Shown piece after piece: positions 1 to 5,814 of a DNA stretch of 8,388 bases (position 1 is the first letter of the stretch; every line of letters begins with the position of its first letter). The stretch comes from Verrucomicrobiales bacterium (lineage in GTDB: Bacteria; Verrucomicrobiota; Verrucomicrobiia; Verrucomicrobiales; Akkermansiaceae): contig DPWT01000233.1 of the NCBI GenBank assembly GCA_003527555.1, forward strand, positions 1-8,388. Direction: 5' to 3'. The translations under genes and the position numbers were made by a program. Under the pieces are notes generated by a model that did not search any database, was not told the origin of the DNA, and was given only the letters and a program-made list of their open reading frames with translations.

Positions 1-211
1 TGAGAACATTTTCAACAGGGATGACGATTTTTTGTTCCACTTCAAGCGGAGCCCCGCCGCGCAGTGTGATGTCTACCCATACCTGTGATATCCTATACGA
101 TCGGGTTACCTCCGTGGGGATTTTAAAAAATACGGCATATGCGCCCGCAAGGAGAATCGCAACCATCAAGAAGTTGGCGGCGTAGTCATTGCGAGCGAAC
201 CAGCGGATCAT
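1..211 (-). CDS. RND-family efflux pump inner-membrane permease, N-terminal fragment
   Basis: Only the first 70 codons are in the window; the rest lies beyond the left edge. The reading starts at the ATG complementary to 209-211 and begins MIRWFARNDYAANFLMV. It continues with a hydrophobic stretch (about residues 11-29, the first transmembrane helix) and then a periplasmic segment with ITLRGGAPLEVEQKIVIPVE. The pattern W.ARN..AANFLM, followed by a GAAP.EVE..I..P+E-like motif, is characteristic of AcrB/MexB-type resistance-nodulation-division pumps, which use proton motive force to export compounds through an adaptor and a TolC-type channel. It starts 14 nt after the adaptor's stop codon, so it is almost certainly the third gene of the same operon. 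No Shine-Dalgarno is visible in the gap. Substrate class (drug, metal, other) cannot be told from this fragment. Confidence 0.88.
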   Translation of the reverse strand, partial: MIRWFARNDYAANFLMVAILLAGAYAVFFKIPTEVTRSYRISQVWVDITLRGGAPLEVEQKIVIPVENVL

Positions 212-225
212 GGTTATGGGGGTGA

Positions 226-1494
226 TTACTTAGCGGGACGAATGCGCTTTTTGCCGATGCGTTTTGATACGCCATTGGTGGTGCGATTCTCAGGTTTGTC
301 ATCTGCTAGGATTTCGACAGGCGCCCCATCAGGGGCATAAGGTAAACGGTCAATCGACAGATGATCGCCCTCTTGGATACCTCCGCGAGTCACGACGATA
401 TCATCCCCGGACCAGATAGGATCTATACTTAGACGCTTAAAAGTGCCTTCTCTGATTAGAAGAACCTCATTCAAACCACTCATGTATGCGCGAGGTATAA
501 TAAAAACTTTCTTTAACATTACAGCAGGAATCGTGGCGCGCATTGGCTGACCTATGTAGATGGGATGACTTTGTGAGTTGAGGGCAAATGGATCATCGAT
601 ACGAGCGATGACAAAGAGTTGGCGTGATTTTTCATCTAGCTCACCCTCAGCGCGCAGTATTGTTCCCTGCCAATGCTTATCAATGCCTGTGAGGATAGAG
701 GAGAATGTGATATTATTTTTTTTGCCATGTTCACCTGGTTTCTGGGGTGGGGTATAATATTGCAGGTCACGTGTGGTCAGGGGCAGCCTTACCTCTGCAA
801 AGTCAGTAGAAAAAATATCACCCAACGGAGTGCTTCCACCTACTTGTTGACCAAGCCCGACTCTTCGCTTGCTGACACGTCCGTCGTAGGGCGCACGCAC
901 CTTGGTGCGCTCGAGATTTCGGATGGCACGCTGAACGCTTGATGTTGCTGATGTTACGGTTGCTTCGGCCTCCTGTAATTGTGGTTTGCGCAGCACGAGA
1001 TCGCTTGGTTCCTCTTTGAAGCCAGCATCCTTCCAATTCAAAAGCGCTTGTTTTGCTCGGGCTTTTTCTTGAGCGAAGTTAGCTTTGGCACGAGCCAGCT
1101 GCGCCTGAGAGGATGCCAGTTCTGTGTTGTAATCTGCTGGATCTATCTCCAGTAAAATATCACCCTTACTGAAAAAAGCTCCATCCTCAAATTTACCAGA
1201 GATATTTGAAATGCGTCCATTAACTTGGGCCGTTAGAGTGGTTGCATTGTGGGCGCGGACCTCACCTTGGCTGCGCAGCTTTATGGTGTAGTCTTGTGCT
1301 TCCAGTGGCATTGCCTTGGTGCGAAACATTGGTCGTTTGTTTGACTGGGGTTTGCGCGTAGACAGAGTTTTTTTTTCCTCGCCCAGTTCCATGCCAAATA
1401 CATTGATATGGACTAACTTTTTTAGAGAAAAGTATCCACCTACACCAATCAAAATGATTGCTGATGGGATTAGAATGTGTAGTAGCAGTCGCAC
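226..1494 (-). CDS. RND efflux periplasmic adaptor (HlyD/AcrA-type membrane fusion protein)
   Basis: The protein is the adaptor that bridges the inner-membrane RND pump and the outer-membrane channel. Taking a GTG start at 1494 gives 422 residues. There is an N-terminal membrane anchor at about 3-22, and the first half of the lipoyl/barrel-sandwich hybrid at about 78-120 (TLTAQVNGRISNISGKFEDG, then KGDILLEIDPADY). A charged, Ala/Gln-rich coiled-coil hairpin follows at about 124-195, and the second lipoyl half at about 196-225 (RTKVRAPYDGRVSKRRVGLG). Beta-barrel and membrane-proximal regions complete it. The C-terminus is Lys/Arg-rich. The start is uncertain. The same frame is open to an ATG at 1668, but that would overlap the 3' end of the outer-membrane factor gene by 137 nt and add an atypical leader. 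No ATG lies between the upstream stop (1532) and the anchor, so the GTG or a non-canonical codon closer to 1532 is likely. Family assignment is firm; start is not. Confidence 0.9.
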   Translation of the reverse strand: MRLLLHILIPSAIILIGVGGYFSLKKLVHINVFGMELGEEKKTLSTRKPQSNKRPMFRTKAMPLEAQDYTIKLRSQGEVRAHNATTLTAQVNGRISNISGKFEDGAFFSKGDILLEIDPADYNTELASSQAQLARAKANFAQEKARAKQALLNWKDAGFKEEPSDLVLRKPQLQEAEATVTSATSSVQRAIRNLERTKVRAPYDGRVSKRRVGLGQQVGGSTPLGDIFSTDFAEVRLPLTTRDLQYYTPPQKPGEHGKKNNITFSSILTGIDKHWQGTILRAEGELDEKSRQLFVIARIDDPFALNSQSHPIYIGQPMRATIPAVMLKKVFIIPRAYMSGLNEVLLIREGTFKRLSIDPIWSGDDIVVTRGGIQEGDHLSIDRLPYAPDGAPVEILADDKPENRTTNGVSKRIGKKRIRPAK

Positions 1495-1531
1495 GAGTGG
1501 AATCGATTTGAATTGATGAGGTGGTGGTTGA

Positions 1532-2953
1532 TTACTGGGTATTGAAATCGCCACCAAGGGCAAGATGAAGATTGATACGGTTCTGGATACGCTGGTTTTG
1601 CAAATCAATGAGAGAACTGCGGGCCTTGGATGCCCTGCGTTGGGATTCGAGTAGATCGATGATATCAACTCCAGCTACGCCCTCGACGTAGTCGCGCTCT
1701 GCCTGCCGCTCAGCAAGGGTGGCTTGTTGGAGTTCCTTTCTGAGAAAATGTTCCTGCTGCTTGAGCCAGTTTTCAGATGCGAGTGCGGATTCGACCTCCC
1801 TGAAGGCCTGCAGTGCAATTCTGGTGTAATCATGCACAGCGGCACTATTGCGGGCGATAGCGGCACGTATGTCTTCTCGCTTTGAGCCACCTTCAAAAAT
1901 GGATTGTGCTAAAGATGCCGAAATGGAGGAGACAAGAAATCCTGGGTTTAGCAAATTTGAGTAATCGCTGGATGCTGTGCCGGATCTGCCTGTGAGTTTT
2001 AGTGCCGGTAGAAGGCTTTTTTGCGTGGCAAGCGTGCGATAAAAAGAGGCATCAAGTCGTTTGCGTGCACGTATTAGATCAGGACGGCGACTTAACAGCC
2101 CAGCGGGCAGTCCGGTTGGAATGTCACGTCGGATTGTTGGTAATGTAGCTGGCGCGATCATTTTACCACTTGGGTAGCGGCCTAGTAAGATTTCAATAAT
2201 TCTGCGGGCATCGTCCCGCCTCTGCATGCGTGCCCTGAGGATACGCTCTGCGCTGAATACGTTATTCCTTGATAACTGAAGCGCTAGCGCGCGAGCTGTT
2301 GCAGCTTTGTAGTTGCGCTCAATTATTTTTTCTACCATGCGGTAGCTTGTTAGCGTTTCCTGAGCAAGGAGCACTTGGTTCTCGGCGCTAATCAAGTCAT
2401 ACCACAAGCTGGCGATATTTGCTGCAAGCGAGAGGCGTGTTCCCCGCAAATCCGCCATAAGTGCATCATAGTCCGCTTTTGCTACGTTTTGGAGGTTCCC
2501 TAGGCGTCCCCATAGGTCAAGTTCCCAGCTAGCACCTACTGAAACTCTCTGATTAGAGGAATATGAACGAGTGCCACCAGCGGCATTTTGATTTGTTCGT
2601 GAGCGGTTACCAGATCCTGAGATATCCAGAGACGGTATTTGTGCCGCACGAGCGCGAACCAGTCCGGCGCGCGCTGCCTTAAGTCGCTCAGAGGTAGCGA
2701 GCAGATCTGGGTTTCTTTTCATTGCCTCGTTAACGAGCTGATTGAGTTTGCTGTCATTGAGGTCTTTGATCCATCCAGAACTGATACGCGATGAAGTCTT
2801 GCCTCCTGATACGCTCCATGCTTCAGGCACATTGACTTTTATCTGCTTTGTAGGTTTGCCTCCAGGGTGGCAAGCGCTGCTGACGACAAAGATAGCCAAC
2901 AAGGTTATCCATACAGGTATACGGGATTTTTTATGAGCTTGTGAAGATGTCAT
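1532..2953 (-). CDS. RND efflux outer-membrane factor (TolC/NodT family)
   Basis: The protein is a 473-residue outer-membrane channel for tripartite efflux, in the usual length range for NodT-type proteins. An N-terminal signal (hydrophobic 12-27) ends in VVSSAC. Cys28 may be lipidated as in OprM-like proteins, although the lipobox is imperfect because Ser sits at -3. Two OEP repeats are visible. The first starts near 62 (LNDSKLNQLVNEAMKRNPDL) and includes the hallmark ASWELDLWGRL at 141-151. The second starts near 282 (LPAGLLSRRPDLIRARKRLD) and includes LLPALKLTGRSG and SASLAQSIFEGGSKREDI, followed by long helices. It is the first gene of the minus-strand operon, with adaptor and pump following. 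The ATG at 2953 is the first that gives a complete signal peptide; no Shine-Dalgarno precedes it. Having the channel gene first in the operon is less common than the pump-last order MFP-RND-OMF. Confidence 0.94.
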   Translation of the reverse strand: MTSSQAHKKSRIPVWITLLAIFVVSSACHPGGKPTKQIKVNVPEAWSVSGGKTSSRISSGWIKDLNDSKLNQLVNEAMKRNPDLLATSERLKAARAGLVRARAAQIPSLDISGSGNRSRTNQNAAGGTRSYSSNQRVSVGASWELDLWGRLGNLQNVAKADYDALMADLRGTRLSLAANIASLWYDLISAENQVLLAQETLTSYRMVEKIIERNYKAATARALALQLSRNNVFSAERILRARMQRRDDARRIIEILLGRYPSGKMIAPATLPTIRRDIPTGLPAGLLSRRPDLIRARKRLDASFYRTLATQKSLLPALKLTGRSGTASSDYSNLLNPGFLVSSISASLAQSIFEGGSKREDIRAAIARNSAAVHDYTRIALQAFREVESALASENWLKQQEHFLRKELQQATLAERQAERDYVEGVAGVDIIDLLESQRRASKARSSLIDLQNQRIQNRINLHLALGGDFNTQ

Positions 2954-2978
2954 GAGTTGCTTTGAAGCGTAATACTAA

Positions 2979-3009
2979 AATGTAACGTCAGAGACATTCA
3001 GTTGGTCAA
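2979..3009 (-). promoter_or_regulatory. possible sigma70-like promoter for the efflux operon
   Basis: On the minus strand a TTGACC hexamer (3004-3009) is followed after 19 nt by TACATT (2979-2984, four of six matches to TATAAT), 25 nt before the outer-membrane factor ATG. The spacer is longer than the optimal 17 nt, so this is only a weak candidate. Confidence 0.2.
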
Positions 3010-3020
3010 TTGGATGATAC

Positions 3021-3031
3021 GTGTGAAACAC
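3021..3031. promoter_or_regulatory. short palindrome, possible operator upstream of the efflux operon
   Basis: GTGT-GAA-ACAC is a perfect 4+3+4 inverted repeat just upstream of the candidate promoter of the efflux genes. Efflux operons are often controlled by local repressors that bind such dyads, but no regulator gene is present in the window and the dyad is short enough to arise by chance. Confidence 0.2.
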
Positions 3032-3109
3032 AACAAAAATAGATGGGTTGTGCAAAATATAAAGAAATCCTACCAGTATGATGCTGCCGGCAGGTGGCCG
3101 TTCATTGGG

Positions 3110-3433
3110 TTAAGGAATTCGGAAACGCTTTGCGGTTCCCGGGATAACCATACCGGACGCAGCGTCGATCTTACCAGTTGATGGATCCCCCACGATGTTG
3201 CCACTGTAAAATCCTTTAACGTTGATTACATTATATGGTCGGTATGGGCTGACTACCATATGAGCTTTTCCAGCGGGGTGTGGATATCCTAGCGGGACTT
3301 TTTCGGTGCTGAATCGTGGTGCAGGAACTTCTGCGCTTGTTGAACGAGAAGCGCTGGTGAGACCGGTGACATCTGTGCATGAGTTGATGCAGCATGCCAG
3401 GGCTGTGATTCCGATAAGGGATCTAATTTTCAT
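3110..3433 (-). CDS. small lipoprotein of unknown function
   Basis: The product has 107 residues. A Lys/Arg start and hydrophobic segment (4-18) lead to the lipobox-like INSC, with Cys19 as the predicted lipidation site, so it should be anchored in the periplasm or outer membrane. The mature part has a Ser/Thr-rich linker (20-45), then a compact motif region: VPLGYPHP (46-53), VVSPYRPYNVINVKGF (60-75) and GDPSTGKI (82-89). It ends in KRFRIP. I recall similar tiny lipoproteins with GYP...SPY.P and D..TGK.F.+P motifs from Verrucomicrobia; no function is known to me. Here the TGKI motif and the terminal FRIP are separated by roughly 14 extra residues (DAASGMVIPGTAKR), which looks like an insertion. 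It stands alone between the synthase gene and the efflux operon. Start chosen because the ATG directly precedes the signal peptide. Confidence 0.75.
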   Translation of the reverse strand: MKIRSLIGITALACCINSCTDVTGLTSASRSTSAEVPAPRFSTEKVPLGYPHPAGKAHMVVSPYRPYNVINVKGFYSGNIVGDPSTGKIDAASGMVIPGTAKRFRIP

Positions 3434-3454
3434 AACGATATTCTATTGTGATTG

Positions 3455-3474
3455 GTAATTTGAGTTTAAATTAC
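3455..3474. repeat. AT-rich inverted repeat between synthase and lipoprotein genes
   Basis: GTAATTT (3455-3461) and AAATTAC (3468-3474) form a perfect 7-bp inverted repeat with a 6-nt loop, 21 nt upstream of the lipoprotein start. It has no T-tract and a weak AT stem, so a terminator is unlikely. It could be an operator or lie in the 5' leader of the lipoprotein mRNA. Confidence 0.3.
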
Positions 3475-3515
3475 TATACCTTAATTCAATGGCTTGGCTA
3501 TGAGGAAATCTTGGG

Positions 3516-4337
3516 TTACGACATCAGGGTGGCTATCAAAATAGCTGACTTTCTCGTCTTAGAAAGTCGGTAACGTTTGTCAAAGACGCGGAAGCCGTCA
3601 GCTTTTATTTTTTTCAATAAAGTTTGATAAATCTTACGCATTGCCTCGGCTGCTTTGAGCGCTTTAGCATCCTCTTGGTGTAGGCAATCGATTGCCTCTT
3701 GATAGAGTGCTTCGGCTCGGTCTGCTTGATACGCCATCAGCGCTATAAAACGTCCATCATGAACACGCCCAATAAGATCGCGTTCGCTGTATTGAAAGCG
3801 TATCATATCATTCAATGGTAGGTAGATGCGCCCACCATTTTTTAAGTCCTCGCCCACGTCACGTAGAATATTGGTGATTTGTAGGGCATGGCCAAGAGCG
3901 ACTGCATACTTCAGTGAATCCGGGTGGGTGCAGCCGAAAATATGTGTGGAAATGATGCCTACGCAGCTCGCTACTTGGTAAGTGTATTCTTTCAATTCAT
4001 CCCAAGTTTGAAAACGTTGTGGAGCAAGGTCAGATTCACAACCATCGATTAGATCCAGAAACGGCTGAGAGGATATTGAGTAACGTCCAATGATTTCGGC
4101 GACTTCGGTTTCTAATTCATCTGGTTCATCAAAGCCGTCCAGAAGGCCCTTTTTCCAGCGAGCTAGACCAGCTCGTCTCTCTGCGACAGAAATGCCGGGA
4201 TCATCTGCTAAATCGTCGATGACTCTGCAGAAAGCATAGAAAACCACCATGTCCTGTTTACGCTGTTTCGGTAAGCAGGTGAGTGCGAATGCGAGATTTG
4301 ACTTCGCTTTTTTAGTGATTTCTTGGGAAGATGCCAT
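3516..4337 (-). CDS. squalene/phytoene synthase family protein (head-to-head prenyl transferase)
   Basis: The product has 273 residues, close to the family norm. These enzymes condense two prenyl diphosphates head to head: FPP to presqualene diphosphate/squalene (HpnC/HpnD) or GGPP to phytoene (CrtB). Seen here: FYAFCRVIDDLADD (33-46) with the first Asp-rich motif DDLAD at 41-45, and the second motif in QITNILRDVGEDLKNGGRIY (153-172, DVGED at 160-164). RIYLP follows, and a C-terminal KRYRLSKTRK. Both metal-binding Asp motifs are intact, so it should be active. The exact product (squalene precursor versus carotenoid) cannot be decided from sequence alone, and no other hopanoid or carotenoid genes are in the window. 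ATG at 4337 is chosen because MASSQEITKKAKSNLA matches typical family N-termini; upstream in-frame sequence would run into lepB. It lies 65 nt downstream of lepB on the same strand and may be co-transcribed. Confidence 0.9.
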   Translation of the reverse strand: MASSQEITKKAKSNLAFALTCLPKQRKQDMVVFYAFCRVIDDLADDPGISVAERRAGLARWKKGLLDGFDEPDELETEVAEIIGRYSISSQPFLDLIDGCESDLAPQRFQTWDELKEYTYQVASCVGIISTHIFGCTHPDSLKYAVALGHALQITNILRDVGEDLKNGGRIYLPLNDMIRFQYSERDLIGRVHDGRFIALMAYQADRAEALYQEAIDCLHQEDAKALKAAEAMRKIYQTLLKKIKADGFRVFDKRYRLSKTRKSAILIATLMS

Positions 4338-4402
4338 ACGAACTCTGATCGATGAATACTTGGAGTGAACGGTCAGGACAAAAATCCACGACTCAAATTG
4401 TA

Positions 4403-5659
4403 TTATTTGATGGCACCCCAGTGACCGCTGGCAAATGGCCAGAGTGAGATAGCAGCTGGGCCAATGACGTTGAATTCCTTTACGGTGCCCCAAGTTCGTG
4501 AGTCAGACGAGTTATAACTGTTGTCGCCCAATGCGATATACTCATTCATGCCGGGGATGTTAGATGAGCGCGCTTTGAAAAGCTTCTGGTTGGCAAGACG
4601 ACCGTTCGGATCGTATCCACGGTAACCATCTTTCTTACTCATGACGCCCAAGATACCTTGCTCGGTAGCTTTTTTCCCGTTTAGGTAGAGGTCGTTATTT
4701 TGTATCTGCAACTCATCCCCTGGCGTTCCAGCCAATCGCTTGATATAATGAGAACCTGGATTTGGCTGGGATTGGATGTAGGAAATATCGCGTGTATCGA
4801 ATACAAAAACTTCACCTCTATTGGGGCGTCGGAAGTGGTAGGAGACCTTGTCAACAAGGATGAGGTCGCCGCTGTCAATGTAGCCGCGAGCAATGACCGT
4901 GCCTGCTGGAAGCGTCGGATTAAGATATATTGCACGTGTCTTGCTGCGTGTTCCATCAAATGGAGCTTGAGCAATTTTATCTTGGGTTATGTAGGGAGGG
5001 AGTTTGGATTGGTCCTGCAAGTAGCCGCATTTTTCAGCGAGCCCAAATCCCTTTTCCGTGTGGCGATCGTAGCCCAGTAAGGCTGATTTGGGACCGGGGA
5101 AAGTCAGGCGTGTACCATCATCAAAATAGATGTAAGTACGTGTGAAAAAATGCATGAACTGAGCCTCCACGATGGGGTTATCTTGCTTCAAGCGCTTATC
5201 TTCTTCGAGTACGAGATCCACATAGTTTCTGCCATGACTTAGGCGTTGGAGTTGCCGTGCCGCCATGTTAGGAAATTCATCAGTGGAGACCATTGATGTT
5301 GCTACGATTCCGTTGAGTGTGGGTTGCATGGACCCGGTTGGAATACGAAAGGGCTGAACCACATAAGTACGGAGTCCAAGGGCGATGACGATGGCTACGA
5401 AAAGCACCTCGAGATTCTCTTCGAACCATCCTTGTGAATGTTGGCGGGGTAGAGCGTTTTCACATGTAGCTTGGAGCTGCTTAGATGCTTCGGTATATTT
5501 ATCACGGTTATTTGATTTCCATGTATTTTGGAGATCTTCACGGCGTGAGGTGATTTCTTGGATTTGCTGTTCGGTCAACAAATCGCGTTTGTAGTTTAGA
5601 AACTTTTTGGCTGCCTTATCGAGGAGTTTGGCTTCTTTTTTCCACTTAGCTGAAAACAT
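4403..5659 (-). CDS. lepB: signal peptidase I, expanded form
   Basis: Membrane-bound serine protease that removes signal peptides from exported proteins. With the ATG at 5659 it has 418 residues, well above a minimal signal peptidase I. Order: a Lys-rich, helix-forming cytoplasmic N-terminus (1-80, MFSAKWKKEAKLLDKAAKKF...), one transmembrane helix (about 83-101, LEVLFVAIVIALGLRTYVV), then box B RIPTGSMQPTL with the nucleophile Ser110. A non-canonical insert of about 145 residues follows, then box C SGDLILVDKVSYHFRRPNRG (263-282), box D HYIKRLAGTPGDE with the general-base Lys307, and box E LGDNSYNSSDSR (377-388). All catalytic motifs are intact. An in-frame ATG at 5767 would add 36 residues, but they do not resemble the family and that start lies inside an inverted repeat, so I reject it. 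First gene of a likely lepB-synthase unit, divergent from the TonB receptor gene. Confidence 0.93.
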   Translation of the reverse strand: MFSAKWKKEAKLLDKAAKKFLNYKRDLLTEQQIQEITSRREDLQNTWKSNNRDKYTEASKQLQATCENALPRQHSQGWFEENLEVLFVAIVIALGLRTYVVQPFRIPTGSMQPTLNGIVATSMVSTDEFPNMAARQLQRLSHGRNYVDLVLEEDKRLKQDNPIVEAQFMHFFTRTYIYFDDGTRLTFPGPKSALLGYDRHTEKGFGLAEKCGYLQDQSKLPPYITQDKIAQAPFDGTRSKTRAIYLNPTLPAGTVIARGYIDSGDLILVDKVSYHFRRPNRGEVFVFDTRDISYIQSQPNPGSHYIKRLAGTPGDELQIQNNDLYLNGKKATEQGILGVMSKKDGYRGYDPNGRLANQKLFKARSSNIPGMNEYIALGDNSYNSSDSRTWGTVKEFNVIGPAAISLWPFASGHWGAIK

Positions 5660-5814
5660 ACTGGGATGAATAGCGGTTACGCTGAGGCATCCAGCAAGGC
5701 AAAATTTAATATTTAATGTAAAAACATCTTGCAATTGAGATTCAATCGCAATAGAAGCGTGCGCCATCTTGTATGTGGCGCTATTAAAATTAACCGAGAC
5801 TATTAAAAAATCTT
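5660..5814. promoter_or_regulatory. divergent intergenic region with two inverted repeats (lepB / TonB receptor)
   Basis: This 155-nt AT-rich stretch must hold the promoters for lepB (leftward) and the receptor gene (rightward). Two dyads are visible: ATTGA-gat-TCAAT at 5734-5746, and GCGCCA-(9 nt)-TGGCGC at 5761-5781. The second stands out because it is GC-rich in AT-rich surroundings and sits 33 nt before the receptor start. TonB-receptor genes are usually regulated by their substrate (often iron via Fur), but neither dyad matches the classical Fur box. I cannot assign -35/-10 elements with confidence; TATTAA at 5783-5788 is a possible -10 without a good -35. No Shine-Dalgarno precedes either gene. 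Confidence 0.45.

Noticed and set aside
673..1036. Open frames on both strands overlapping the adaptor gene
   Set aside because: Shadows of the HlyD-type adaptor reading frame with low-complexity, unrecognisable translations.
3084..3093. CTGCCGGCAG perfect palindrome downstream of the lipoprotein gene
   Set aside because: Ten bases with no loop and no T-tract cannot be a terminator, and such short GC palindromes are common by chance; no supporting context.
4338..4493. N-terminal extension of the squalene/phytoene synthase from the ATG at 4493
   Set aside because: It would overlap the 3' end of lepB by 91 nt and adds Cys/His/Trp-rich sequence unlike the family; MASSQEITKKAKSNL at 4337 fits.
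4700..5145. Open frames on the plus strand opposite lepB
   Set aside because: They are antisense to a strongly supported signal peptidase gene, have no recognisable domains and begin inside it.
5734..5746. Fur box before the TonB receptor
   Set aside because: ATTGAGATTCAAT is dyad-symmetric but lacks the GATAAT-type arms and spacing of a classical Fur box.
5660..5767. N-terminal extension of signal peptidase from the ATG at 5767
   Set aside because: The 36 extra residues do not resemble signal peptidase N-termini, the start lies in an inverted repeat, and the ATG at 5659 gives a plausible Lys-rich N-terminus.
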